A DNA stretch of 64,000 nt from Ruminococcaceae bacterium FB2012 (GTDB lineage Bacteria; Bacillota; Clostridia; Oscillospirales; Ruminococcaceae): assembly GCA_900104495.1 (NCBI GenBank), contig FMXS01000003.1:496001-560000 (forward strand), written 5' to 3'. The notes under the pieces are model-generated. The model was not told where the DNA came from and made no database searches. It worked only from the letters and a program-made list of their open reading frames with translations. Position 1 is the first letter of the stretch; each line of letters opens with the position of its first letter. The translations under genes and the position numbers were made by a program. Positions 42,287 through 50,296 of the stretch are shown here, piece after piece.

Positions 42287-43300
42287 TCACTTTATATTCA
42301 GACGCAGATACCTTTTCTTTCCTTCTGTGTCATATACTTCATATCCCAGCCGCTTATACAGCTTCTCCGCCGAAGAGTTGCTTTCCCATACGCAGAGCCG
42401 CATTTCGTTAAAGCCCTTTTCCAGCGCGAGAGTTTCCAAAGCCTTTAAGGCCGCCGTTCCGTAACCGAGATCACGTCTGCCTTCAAGGATGTAGATATAC
42501 ACCGTGTAGGCAAACTTCCGCGCTTCCTCGCTGACGAACTTGTACCATATATATCCCACGGTCTCACCGCTTGCTCCGTCCTCTATCACCCGGAGGATGT
42601 TTTCCTCGCCGTTGTTCCGAAGGGCGGTCAGACGCTCCCGAGATACCGCAAGGCTCTCCCCTTCCGATGCTTCACCGTTCTCGGTCAGCATCCTTGCGTA
42701 GTGCTTTGTGAAAGCCTCCATGGAGCTTTTGTCCGTTTCGGCGTCCGTATCGGAAAACCTTACGGTCCTTGCTCCGTCATTATTCAATATGCTCCAATCC
42801 GGCTTCTTTATCCGCACAAAGACCTTTCCGCCGTCCTCGCCGACGATGCGCCCGCCGTTTTTCTCCATTATCCTCACCGACGCAGCGTTGCCCTTGTCCG
42901 CACGGAGATAGAATTCATCCTCGGGGACGATGTTCTCCGCATACTCCAGCACCAGCCTCAGAGCCTCGGTGCCGAAGCCCTTCCCGCGGTACTGCGGAGC
43001 TATCCAATAGCCGATATGCCCCGACCCGTGCCGGAGCGCTTCGGTCAGATAATGCCTCACCTTCGCCTGTCCGATAAGCTCAAAGTCCTTCCAGATGAAC
43101 AGCGTGGTCTCCGGCACATAGCCCTCCGGCAGACCGATGCCGTCCGCGGCTTCAAGCATTTCGTAAAGCGCGGAAAAGAAATTCTCCTTTTCCACGTTGT
43201 ACCAGGGATTGATATATCCGTTCTCGTCGGCGGGAATGGACTTTACCAGCCTCCACTCCGCTTCTATATCGTCAAAATTTGCTTCTCTTATGTGTATCAT
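42287..43300 (-). CDS. Tandem GNAT acetyltransferase (two domains)
   Basis: The 337-residue protein has two GNAT domains. The first (about 1-165) has the acetyl-CoA loop QYRGKGFGTEAL; the second (about 175-337) has the loop RRDLGYGTAALKAL and ends WESNSSAEKLYKRLGYEV. Both loops keep the basic-x-x-G-x-G/A pattern, so both could be active. The substrate is unknown. Preceded by GGAGA, and followed 42 bases later by parB. Confidence 0.88.
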   Translation of the reverse strand: MIHIREANFDDIEAEWRLVKSIPADENGYINPWYNVEKENFFSALYEMLEAADGIGLPEGYVPETTLFIWKDFELIGQAKVRHYLTEALRHGSGHIGYWIAPQYRGKGFGTEALRLVLEYAENIVPEDEFYLRADKGNAASVRIMEKNGGRIVGEDGGKVFVRIKKPDWSILNNDGARTVRFSDTDAETDKSSMEAFTKHYARMLTENGEASEGESLAVSRERLTALRNNGEENILRVIEDGASGETVGYIWYKFVSEEARKFAYTVYIYILEGRRDLGYGTAALKALETLALEKGFNEMRLCVWESNSSAEKLYKRLGYEVYDTEGKKRYLRLNIK

Positions 43301-43333
43301 CCCGGTCTCCTTTCCTGCTGATACCTCAGCTTA

Positions 43334-43906
43334 TCAAAGGTTCGTCCTGTATATCCTCACGCTTATGGGCGGGCAGTTCGGTCTGTTCACGAACTCGCTG
43401 ACGATCACCGCAAACTCCCCCACCGGCAGGCCGGAAATAAACTTCAGGATAGCGTCTTTCTCCTCGAAGCCCGTTTCCCTGCCGTAGTAAATGGAAAGGC
43501 TCATCACCCCGCCGAATTTCAGCAGCTTGAGACATTTCTCCAAAGCCGTTATGCTGCTTTCCGTCTGAGTGTGCTTGTTGTGGTCTCCTCCGGGGAGCCA
43601 GCCGAAGTTGAATACCACCGCCGAAACGGTGCCCTCTTCCGCGTATTTATCCACGTTCTCGTGACTGTCGAGGTATACCTCGCACCTGTCGTTATAACCG
43701 CTCTCCGCGATAAGCGCTTTTGTGCTTTCCACGGCCTCCGGCTGGATGTCCAGCGCCGCCACACGGCCGCTTTCGCCCACCAGCCCGCACAGGAACGCGG
43801 TATCCTTCCCGCGCCCCGCCGTACAGTCGATGCAAATATCTCCCTCGCGGACATTCAGCGCCAAAAACTCATGCGCCAGATGCACCGCTCCAAACGTACT
43901 CGGCAT
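43334..43906 (-). CDS. mnmM: tRNA-modifying methyltransferase of the YtqB/MnmM family
   Basis: The 190-residue class I methyltransferase has motif I CIDCTAGRGKDTAFL, the acidic end of strand 2 in VAALDIQPEAVEST, and the family-specific block VFNFGWLPGGDHNKHTQTESSITAL (quoted in part) typical of PF06962. The B. subtilis member YtqB is known as MnmM, which methylates the wobble uridine side chain of tRNA. The ATG at 43906 with AAAGGAG upstream is chosen; an extension to 43963 has no binding site. Assignment to MnmM rests on remembered motifs. Confidence 0.85.
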   Translation of the reverse strand: MPSTFGAVHLAHEFLALNVREGDICIDCTAGRGKDTAFLCGLVGESGRVAALDIQPEAVESTKALIAESGYNDRCEVYLDSHENVDKYAEEGTVSAVVFNFGWLPGGDHNKHTQTESSITALEKCLKLLKFGGVMSLSIYYGRETGFEEKDAILKFISGLPVGEFAVIVSEFVNRPNCPPISVRIYRTNL

Positions 43907-43947
43907 AACTCTCTCCTTTTTGATCCGCGCTGTATACCGTATCGTAT

Positions 43948-44322
43948 TTACAGCTTTATCCAATAGATCTTCCCGCTCGTAAGATCAACGATCTCCGCAA
44001 ATTCTCCCAAAGGCTCAAATGTTCCGTCCTCCGTCAATTCCACCCGCAGAACAGCCGTGCCGCCCTCCGGTGCCTTGAAAGATGACTCACAGCCTGCTCC
44101 CTCAGTCCTGCTTATCATCAAGGTTCGGCCGTCTGGGCCCTTTGCCGTCACATCATTGTTTCTGTCCACAAATACTTCGTTCCCGCGGATATTTCTGAAC
44201 ACGGGCGACGCGCTGTCCGCAGACTTTTCCGTCCACGGGAATTTCTTTGCTCCCTTTCCGTCAAACAGCAGCATCGTATTCTTTTCCGCACCGAAGGATA
44301 TTATATTTGATATCTGTCCCAT
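43948..44322 (-). CDS. Small protein of unknown function, start uncertain
   Basis: The 124-residue frame starts MGQISNIISFGAEKNTMLLF and ends GKIYWIKL; I recognise no family. A stop codon lies immediately upstream of its ATG, and its ribosome binding site is weak. A strong site AAAAGGAG with an ATG at 44347 lies 25 bases upstream, but that frame is +1/-1 relative to this gene and ends after about 28 codons. Either a short leader peptide precedes this gene or a frameshift separates the true start from the body. Repeat copy C ends directly at that strong site. Confidence 0.55.
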   Translation of the reverse strand: MGQISNIISFGAEKNTMLLFDGKGAKKFPWTEKSADSASPVFRNIRGNEVFVDRNNDVTAKGPDGRTLMISRTEGAGCESSFKAPEGGTAVLRVELTEDGTFEPLGEFAEIVDLTSGKIYWIKL

Positions 44323-44358
44323 TCAAAACTTTTTTAACCTCTTTCATAACAATACTCC

Positions 44359-44790
44359 TTTTTTTAGTTCACGCTGCGCGTTTTTTAGTTCACGCTGCGC
44401 GCCCTTTGGGCGCTCGGGTTTGTTTCGTGCTGTGACCGTGACACCGCGTCGCTTACGGCTTTTCGTTATGTAACTTGGGCTCTCGCATTCTTGACACGTT
44501 AGTTCGTTTGATTCTTAGCGACGTTGGTGCGTTTGATTTTTAACAATTTTGACTTGTTTAATTCTTAACTGCTTTTGTTCGTTTGATTTTTAACAACGTT
44601 GGCTTGTTTGATTCTTAACTGCGTTAGTTCGTTTGATTTTTAACAACGTTGGTTCGTTTGGTTCTTAACTGCGTTTGTTTGTGGGTTTTCCGCTTTTGTT
44701 CGACCCCGCCGCATCACAAATTTTCCTTCCGCACTATGTTACTTGCGGCGGAATTGCGCCGTCCGCGCTAGGACCACGCCCCTGCCGCCG
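44359..44790 (-). repeat. Interspersed intergenic repeat, copy C
   Basis: On the minus strand the head (CGGCAGGGGCG, then CCGCCGCAAGTAACATAGTGC) overlaps the last 23 bases of the HD-nitroreductase gene. An array of alternating half-units (GTTAAGAATC/GTTAAAAATC) follows, then the CGTTACATAACG-like and CACGAAACAAACCCGAGCGC segments and the GCGCAGCGTGAACTAAAAA tail, present twice. The tail ends in the ribosome binding site next to the following gene. Confidence 0.85.
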
Positions 44791-45757
44791 TCCGCGGTAG
44801 GACTCTCTCTCCGAACTCCTTTTTCTTCGGCATTACGGGCTCCTCCTCCGCTATGCCCACCGGCAGAAAGCAAACTATCTCGTATCCCTCCGGGACTTCC
44901 AGTATCTTTGCCATTTTCCCGGCGATGTCATCATCGTCCGTGATGTGCCCCTCATACCAGCAGCTCCGGTATCCCAGCGCTTCGATCGCAAGGAGCATAT
45001 TCTCGATTGCCGCCGCGTAGTCCTGCACTGCGAAGCATTTGTCACGGTAGGCGGTCTCCCGATTTGTCAGCACACATATTGCCGCCGGAGCCGTCTCCGC
45101 CACGGGAGGGTCGATCACCGCTTTCAGACGCGCCAGTATTTCACTGTCATCCACCGCGATAAGGCTCACCGTCTGTTTGTTGCACCCCGAAGGAGCATCC
45201 AGCCCCGCCTGCATGATCTTCCGAAGATCATCCCTCGGCACCGCCCTTGACTTGTATTTCCCGCGGTAGCTTCTCCTTCTGCTTATGGCTTCAAGAATCT
45301 CGCTGCCGCGGTTTCCGTTCTCCGCATCCTCACCGCTCAGCACTTTGATCGCCCGACGGTATTTCTCCGCGCGGTCAATGTCCCCCTGAGTCACCGTCTC
45401 CAGCCTTGTCATATCGCTGTTGTGCCGCAGATCAGCCACCTTCACCGCCCTTGCGCCGGGATCGGTCTTTATCCTTTCGATGTAGTCCTCGTAGCTCTCC
45501 CCGTCTTTGTGGGTGAGAAGCTCCACGATCCTCACGACCTTCTCGGGGAAGCCCAGCTCCCGCAGACCGTCCGCCGTCATATCCGTGTCCTCGATAATGT
45601 CGTGGAGAAGGGCCGCCGCTGTCGTTACCTCGTCCTTCATCTGCTCCGCCAGATGGAACGGATGAAACACATAAGGCAGACCGCTCTTGTCCCTTTGGTC
45701 CTTGTGGGCTTCAAACATCACCTTTATCGCCTTGTTGACCATAGCAGAATAGATCAT
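44768..45757 (-). CDS. Fusion of an HD-type alarmone hydrolase-like domain and a nitroreductase
   Basis: Residues 1-140 form a SpoT/MESH1-like HD domain: HPFH at 32-35, the HDxxED block LLHDIIED at 51-57, and the metal aspartate in VKVADLRHNSDM at 106-116. Residues 152-312 form a nitroreductase-like flavoprotein with RRRSYRGKYKSRAVP, APSGCNKQT and AIENMLLAIEALGYRSCWYEG. The first domain type hydrolyses (p)ppGpp and in animals also removes the 2'-phosphate of NADPH; the second normally oxidises NAD(P)H. The last eight or so residues (TAAGAWS) are encoded by repeat copy C. GGAG precedes the ATG. Confidence 0.85.
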   Translation of the reverse strand: MIYSAMVNKAIKVMFEAHKDQRDKSGLPYVFHPFHLAEQMKDEVTTAAALLHDIIEDTDMTADGLRELGFPEKVVRIVELLTHKDGESYEDYIERIKTDPGARAVKVADLRHNSDMTRLETVTQGDIDRAEKYRRAIKVLSGEDAENGNRGSEILEAISRRRSYRGKYKSRAVPRDDLRKIMQAGLDAPSGCNKQTVSLIAVDDSEILARLKAVIDPPVAETAPAAICVLTNRETAYRDKCFAVQDYAAAIENMLLAIEALGYRSCWYEGHITDDDDIAGKMAKILEVPEGYEIVCFLPVGIAEEEPVMPKKKEFGERVLPRTAAGAWS

Positions 45758-45768
45758 TCCGACACTCC

Positions 45769-46251
45769 CTATAATTCAATATAGTAGGGACAGATATTTT
45801 CATACTGCCCGTCCTTCATCCGAAAGCCCCCGGGTATCACTCCCAGCTGTCTGAAACCTATCCGCTCGTAAAGATGCCTTGCGTGGATGTTCGTTTCCAC
45901 CACCGCGTTGAACTGCAATATGCGGAAACCCAGCTTCTTTGCGGTCTTTATGCAGTCCAGCACAAGAGCTTCTCCGATGTGCCGTCCCCGGCAGGAGGAC
46001 GCGACCGCATAGCTGGCATTGCAGATATGCCCGCATCTCCCCACGTTGTTCGGATGAAGGATATACAGCCCCGTGATCTCGCCGCTTTCATCCTCTGCCA
46101 CTCCGCAGCAGCTCTGCGAAGCAAAGAATCCCGCCCCCGAGGACAGGTCCAGCGGCTCCTCCTGGGGGAAAGCTGTACCTTCGTTAACTATTTCGTTCCA
46201 TATCTCAGTCATTCTCCCGAGATCTTTTTCTTCGTATTTTCTGATCTTCAT
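45769..46251 (-). CDS. GNAT-family N-acetyltransferase
   Basis: The 160-residue protein begins MKIRKYEEKDLGRMTEIWNE and has the GNAT loop CRGRHIGEALV (residues about 88-98) and the C-terminal ARHLYERIGFRQLG motif. Overall it resembles phosphinothricin-type acetyltransferases. The acceptor is unknown. It lies 11 bases upstream of the HD-nitroreductase gene, so the two share a transcript. Confidence 0.9.
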   Translation of the reverse strand: MKIRKYEEKDLGRMTEIWNEIVNEGTAFPQEEPLDLSSGAGFFASQSCCGVAEDESGEITGLYILHPNNVGRCGHICNASYAVASSCRGRHIGEALVLDCIKTAKKLGFRILQFNAVVETNIHARHLYERIGFRQLGVIPGGFRMKDGQYENICPYYIEL

Positions 46252-46257
46252 AAGTCT

Positions 46258-46632
46258 TTATTTCTTTCCTTTTAAGATAAATTCTATCAGCTCTTCGGCA
46301 TCCTCGAAGCCGTCATAGTCTCCGACTATCCCCTCGCGGTGATAAACGACTCCCGCCGATTCGTTCCGTTCAAGGCAATCAAGCAAGGCCTCCTCGCCGT
46401 ACCTTTTTATAAACAGCGTGAAAGCATACGGCTTTACCTTTCCCAGCAGACCCTTCCTGCAATCCTCTCCGCATTCATAGCAGTAGCCGATGCCCTTTTC
46501 AACGGAGCATTTACGGTTGACACACCATTCCTTATCGGGACATTCTCCCGAATTGCATCCCGAGCATTTTACGTTCTCGCTGCACAAACAGCAGGCCAGT
46601 CCGCACCGCGCTATTCCCAGTTCTCTTTTCAT
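46258..46632 (-). CDS. DUF3795 cysteine-rich protein
   Basis: The 124-residue protein carries 12 cysteines in the first 60 residues, arranged as CGLACCLCSENVKCSGCNSGECP and a second group CSVEKGIGYCYECGEDC (quoted in part), typical of DUF3795, which is likely metal- or Fe-S-binding. The C-terminal half is a plain alpha-helical region. Function unknown. It lies six bases upstream of the GNAT gene and belongs to the same operon. Confidence 0.82.
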   Translation of the reverse strand: MKRELGIARCGLACCLCSENVKCSGCNSGECPDKEWCVNRKCSVEKGIGYCYECGEDCRKGLLGKVKPYAFTLFIKRYGEEALLDCLERNESAGVVYHREGIVGDYDGFEDAEELIEFILKGKK

Positions 46633-46653
46633 TTTACGTCACCGTACCTTTTT

Positions 46654-46884
46654 TTACCCGAGTATCTCCATTTGATCCCACAGCGTTTTCTCCGACACGG
46701 ACAGCTTTTCCGCCATAAGATAAAAACTCGAACCCGTCCTGTCCGAAACAGGCTCGTCCTCTCTCCAGACCGTGTCACATTCGTCACAGTATCGGATGAT
46801 CTGACTGTCGGAGCAACCGCTGATATCCGCCTTTAGTCTGGCTTTTATTATCCTGCCTTGTTCGCAGTAGGGACAGATGACCAT
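46654..46884 (-). CDS. Small zinc-ribbon protein
   Basis: The 76-residue protein has two CxxC motifs, ICPYC near the start and YCDEC in the middle, expected to bind one zinc. The ATG at 46884 follows TTGGAGGA. No family name can be given. It lies in the same row of small minus-strand genes and precedes the DUF3795 gene by 21 bases. Confidence 0.65.
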   Translation of the reverse strand: MVICPYCEQGRIIKARLKADISGCSDSQIIRYCDECDTVWREDEPVSDRTGSSFYLMAEKLSVSEKTLWDQMEILG

Positions 46885-46939
46885 TGCATATTCCTCCAAT
46901 AAGGTCAGAACCGTTGCTATAACAAAATGTGATATACAG

Positions 46940-47680
46940 TTAAGTGTTTTCGGATTTTATGACCCGGCACTCCCCTGCTTTCTCAAAGCCCAGCTTCCGC
47001 GCCAGCCCTTGGGACGCGGTATTCTGCTCATCGCAGGCCCAAACAGGCTTTCTCCCGGAGGCGACGACGCCCTTCAGAGTCATCACCGCAGCCGCAAATG
47101 CCAGTCCTTTGCCGTGGTGAGCGGGCGATGCCTCCACACCGATATCGGCTTCCCTGCCGTCCGATGCGGCGACGAATGCCCAGGCCGCAGGCTCCTTGCC
47201 GCACATTATGCAGAAGCCCGACCCGCTCCGGGAAAATTCCCCGGCATCCGACCAAAACAGCTTCGGCACTACCCGGCCCTCAAGCCGACCGAAAAGCTCC
47301 GAGCCGATCTCACGGGCGGTATAGCCCTCGCAAAGCGGAGCCTCACGGCTCCCGCCGCGATGCTCAAAAAACAGCCGCCTCCCGACGGAGGCTCCCCGCT
47401 TTTCAAAATATCCACTTACTTCGGCGTCCTCGGTGAACAGCACGAGACGGCGTCTGCCGTCCGTCCGAAGGCGGACGATCTCGTTCAGAAATTCTTCGCC
47501 GCACTCGCCCAAGATCCGGGCGAACCCGCAGCGATGCCAGACCAGTGCCGCCCTTCCGTCGGAAAAAATATCTCCCGACTGCAAGCCCTCCGTCACCGCC
47601 CGGACATAGACCCCGCCGAAACGGACACCCTCCGCAAGGGGTCCGAATTTCAAAAGTTCCGCGTTACTTATCTGCTTCAT
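46940..47680 (-). CDS. GNAT-like acetyltransferase, two-lobed
   Basis: The 246-residue protein has a non-catalytic N-terminal lobe and a C-terminal GNAT lobe with SPAHHGKGLAFAAAVMTL as the acetyl-CoA loop and NTASQGLARKLGFEKAGE at the end, resembling PF12746 acetyltransferases. The ATG at 47680 is preferred to a TTG at 47689. It overlaps the end of the upstream phosphorylase gene by 17 bases. Substrate unknown. Confidence 0.78.
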   Translation of the reverse strand: MKQISNAELLKFGPLAEGVRFGGVYVRAVTEGLQSGDIFSDGRAALVWHRCGFARILGECGEEFLNEIVRLRTDGRRRLVLFTEDAEVSGYFEKRGASVGRRLFFEHRGGSREAPLCEGYTAREIGSELFGRLEGRVVPKLFWSDAGEFSRSGSGFCIMCGKEPAAWAFVAASDGREADIGVEASPAHHGKGLAFAAAVMTLKGVVASGRKPVWACDEQNTASQGLARKLGFEKAGECRVIKSENT

Positions 47681-48449
47681 TTTCTTCAATTATCCTCACG
47701 CCAAACTCAAAGGCAAGCAGCGCGATGCGGCATTTGTCGTTGAGCTTTACATCGCCGAAAATGCTTCGCGGGTCCCAGTTTTCACCGCTCAGATCATCCC
47801 CCGCGTAAAGAAACTGGAAGAATTCCGTCCCGCGGAAATCGTTCACCGCCTGCATTCCCGCACATTCCATTTCCACACAGACCGCGCCCTGCGCACGCCT
47901 TTTTTCCACCTTGCTCCGGGTCTCGCGGTAGATCGCATCGGTGGTCCAGGTGGTGCCGGTGACGTATTTTATCCCGCATTCTTCCAGCAGTTCACAGAAA
48001 AGCTCCCGGTATTTTTTGTTGACTTCGATCGTATCGGAAGGCGGCGCGTAGTGATAGCTGCACCCCTCGTCCCTTATAGCCGCCGTCGGGATAATGATCC
48101 CGCAGTCCTCAATACCGCTGTCAAGCACTCCGCAGTTTCCGAACAGAATGAGCCGCTTGCTGCCGTAGGCGATAAGCTCCTCGTATTCACCGACGGCCAT
48201 GGGCTCACCTACAAAAGCCTGATAGAAAGCAAACCTCCTGCCCTTGTAGACCACCTCGTAAACCGGCTTCGCCGCTATCGCAGAGTGAAGTTCGACGATC
48301 AGCTTAGGTTCAAACATTTCAAGCACACTCTCAAACAGCTGCCTTGAAAAACAGGCCACCGTCACCTCGGGAAAATAATCTATCTTTTGTATCAGCATCT
48401 GCGGGTCGATGACCGCACTTTTATCCTTGTCAAATTCTTCAAGCAGCAT
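47664..48449 (-). CDS. Nucleoside phosphorylase (uridine/purine type)
   Basis: The 261-residue protein has the PNP/UDP fold signatures: LILFGNCGVLDSGIEDCGIIIP, TGTTWTTDAIYRET and the ribose-binding glutamates in AVCVEMECAGMQAV. It should split a nucleoside with phosphate in salvage; the base is not predictable. GTGAG precedes the ATG. A parS site lies 18 bases upstream of its start, between this gene and parA. Confidence 0.85.
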   Translation of the reverse strand: MLLEEFDKDKSAVIDPQMLIQKIDYFPEVTVACFSRQLFESVLEMFEPKLIVELHSAIAAKPVYEVVYKGRRFAFYQAFVGEPMAVGEYEELIAYGSKRLILFGNCGVLDSGIEDCGIIIPTAAIRDEGCSYHYAPPSDTIEVNKKYRELFCELLEECGIKYVTGTTWTTDAIYRETRSKVEKRRAQGAVCVEMECAGMQAVNDFRGTEFFQFLYAGDDLSGENWDPRSIFGDVKLNDKCRIALLAFEFGVRIIEENEADK

Positions 48450-48466
48450 ACTCTCACCCCGTAAAA

Positions 48467-48482
48467 TGTTCCACGTGGAACA
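48467..48482. promoter_or_regulatory. parS site 1
   Basis: TGTTCCACGTGGAACA is a perfect 16-base palindrome that differs from the classic parS TGTTTCACGTGAAACA at one base in each arm. It lies directly at the 3' end of parA. Confidence 0.92.
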
Positions 48483-49244
48483 TTATTTTTTCTTGGCGAT
48501 CTCCTTTGCAAGGTCCTCGTATGCCTTGGAGCCCTTGGATTTCGCATCGTAGTACAGCGCCGGCTTGCCGAAGCTGGGAGCCTCGGAGAGGGCAACGTTT
48601 CTCGGAATGAAGGTCTTGAAAACCTCCTTCGGGAAGTATTTCTTGACTTCATCCGCGATCTGTCCCGTGACCTTATAACGCTCGACGTACATCGTAAAAA
48701 GGATGCCTTCGATCTTCAAACCGGGGTTCCAGGCCTTGCGGACCCGGTCGATAGTCTGATTAAGCTCGACGAGACCCTCCAGCGAAAGGAACTCGCACTG
48801 TATCGGAATGATGACGCTGTCCGCGGCAACAAGTGCGTTTATCGTGAGCATATCCAAAGTAGGCGGGCAGTCGATAAGGATGTAGTCGTAGAAATCCTTG
48901 GCGGGCTCAAGACGCTCCCGGAGCTTTTTGGCTCGGTCCTTCATGCTCACAAGCTCAACGGCCGCGCCCGAAAGCTGCTGTGTCGTCGGGACAACGGATA
49001 CTCCGCGGAATTCGGTAGCCACTGCCGCCTCAAAAACGGTACATTCATCCATAAGCACCTCGTAGATCGTATTGCGGATGCTTTTCTTCTTAATGCCGTA
49101 GCTGGTGGTGGTATTGCCCTGAGGGTCAAAATCCACGATCAGCACCTTTTTACCCTTATGTCCGAAAACGGCCGCCAGATTCACAACAGTCGTGGATTTT
49201 CCGACTCCGCCTTTCTGATTTGAAACTGCTATAATTTTTCCCAT
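48483..49244 (-). CDS. parA: Chromosome-partitioning ATPase ParA (Soj)
   Basis: The 253-residue ATPase has the deviant Walker A KGGVGKST in SNQKGGVGKSTT, Walker A' in VLIVDFDPQGN and Walker B in YILIDCPPTLDMLT, and it lacks the N-terminal helix-turn-helix of plasmid ParA proteins. It works with ParB at parS to segregate origins and influences DnaA. The ATG at 49244 with AGGAG upstream is used. parS copies lie at both ends of the gene. parB is 6.2 kb away. Confidence 0.95.
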   Translation of the reverse strand: MGKIIAVSNQKGGVGKSTTVVNLAAVFGHKGKKVLIVDFDPQGNTTTSYGIKKKSIRNTIYEVLMDECTVFEAAVATEFRGVSVVPTTQQLSGAAVELVSMKDRAKKLRERLEPAKDFYDYILIDCPPTLDMLTINALVAADSVIIPIQCEFLSLEGLVELNQTIDRVRKAWNPGLKIEGILFTMYVERYKVTGQIADEVKKYFPKEVFKTFIPRNVALSEAPSFGKPALYYDAKSKGSKAYEDLAKEIAKKK

Positions 49245-49334
49245 AATAATTCTCCTGTTTTTCAGATTTTCTTTATTTTCTATTATACTATACTTTTTTG
49301 AATTTGAAAAGCCTTTTTGCAAAAAAAATAAAAA

Positions 49335-49350
49335 TGTTCCACGTGGAACA
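49335..49350. promoter_or_regulatory. parS site 2
   Basis: This is an identical copy of TGTTCCACGTGGAACA, about 90 bases upstream of parA and 100 bases downstream of jag. Two perfect copies 853 bases apart fit an origin-proximal ParB loading zone. Confidence 0.92.
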
Positions 49351-49422
49351 TTTTGAAAATCCGGCAGGGGAGTCCGTTTTGGTTTAAAACGTTAAACAAC
49401 TGATACGCCTGCTTGAAGGCAA

Positions 49423-49451
49423 CAAAAAACCCCGCATAAAGCGGGGCTTTT
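49423..49451 (-). terminator. Terminator of the jag operon
   Basis: Read on the minus strand, AAAAGCCCCGC-TTTAT-GCGGGGTTTTTT forms a strong hairpin with a T run, two bases after the jag stop. Confidence 0.92.
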
Positions 49452-49452
49452 A

Positions 49453-50256
49453 TCAGAATTCGATCTTGCCGTAAAGGCCGGTGTTGAGGTTGTCCTCCGG
49501 TTTGGGACGCTTGTAATCCTTCTCAAAGGAAGTTGTGATATCGTAGTGGGCTCTCGGCTTTCTGTCGCCGCGGCGTCCGCCGCCCTTTCTGCCGCCCTTG
49601 CCTCCGCGGAAGTCATTTCTTGGCTTCTTCTCGGTGGAGCTGATAAGCACCTTTCTGTAAGGCTCCTCACCTGTGGAGCGGGAAGTCACGCCTTCGATTT
49701 CAGAGACCGCAGCGTGGATGATTCTTCTCTCATAAGGATTCATGGGTTCCAGAGCGGAAGTTCTGCCGGTCCTCTTGACGTTGGCGGAGATTTTCTTTGC
49801 CAGCTCTTCAAGCTGCACCTTTCTGCGGGCGCGGAAGCCTGCGCAGTCGGTGGAGATGCGGAAATAATCTCTGTCCAGCTTATTGCACACGAGGGAGGAA
49901 AGATACTGGAATGCGTCCAGAAGCTCGCCCTTCTTGCCGATAAGCTCCTCGATTTCCTCAGACTTGATCTCGAACAATGCACCGTTTTCGGTGTCGCTGA
50001 CGGTGATCTCGGCATTTTCTATACCCATTGCCGCGATAACGTCAAGCATATACTTCTTTGCTACATCTGCCTTAGTTACAACTACGGGAGGCTCGTACTC
50101 GGCCTCGACCTTTGCTTCGCCCTTGACCTTGCCGAAAAGGCCCTTTTTCGGCTCTTCGATCACTTCAAACGTGATCTCGCTCTCAGCCGCTCCGAACTCG
50201 GCTGCTGCTGCCTGTTTTGCTTCTTCAACGGTGGCAGCGGTAAAGATTTTTTTCAC
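49453..50256 (-). CDS. khpB: RNA-binding protein Jag/KhpB
   Basis: The 267-residue protein has the Jag N-terminal domain (FTAATVEEAKQAAAAEF ... KKGLFGKVKGEAKVE), a KH domain with the GxxG-type loop IGKKGELLD, and an R3H domain with NPYERRIIHAAV. A glycine/arginine-rich tail follows at about 212-235 (GGKGGRKGGGRRGDR), longer than usual. KhpB binds RNA and affects cell elongation and division. It starts at a GTG with AAAGGAA upstream and follows yidC by 40 bases. Confidence 0.94.
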   Translation of the reverse strand: MKKIFTAATVEEAKQAAAAEFGAAESEITFEVIEEPKKGLFGKVKGEAKVEAEYEPPVVVTKADVAKKYMLDVIAAMGIENAEITVSDTENGALFEIKSEEIEELIGKKGELLDAFQYLSSLVCNKLDRDYFRISTDCAGFRARRKVQLEELAKKISANVKRTGRTSALEPMNPYERRIIHAAVSEIEGVTSRSTGEEPYRKVLISSTEKKPRNDFRGGKGGRKGGGRRGDRKPRAHYDITTSFEKDYKRPKPEDNLNTGLYGKIEF

Positions 50257-50296
50257 TTTGAACCATTCCTTTCTATTTCAGGCGGAAAGAATCATT

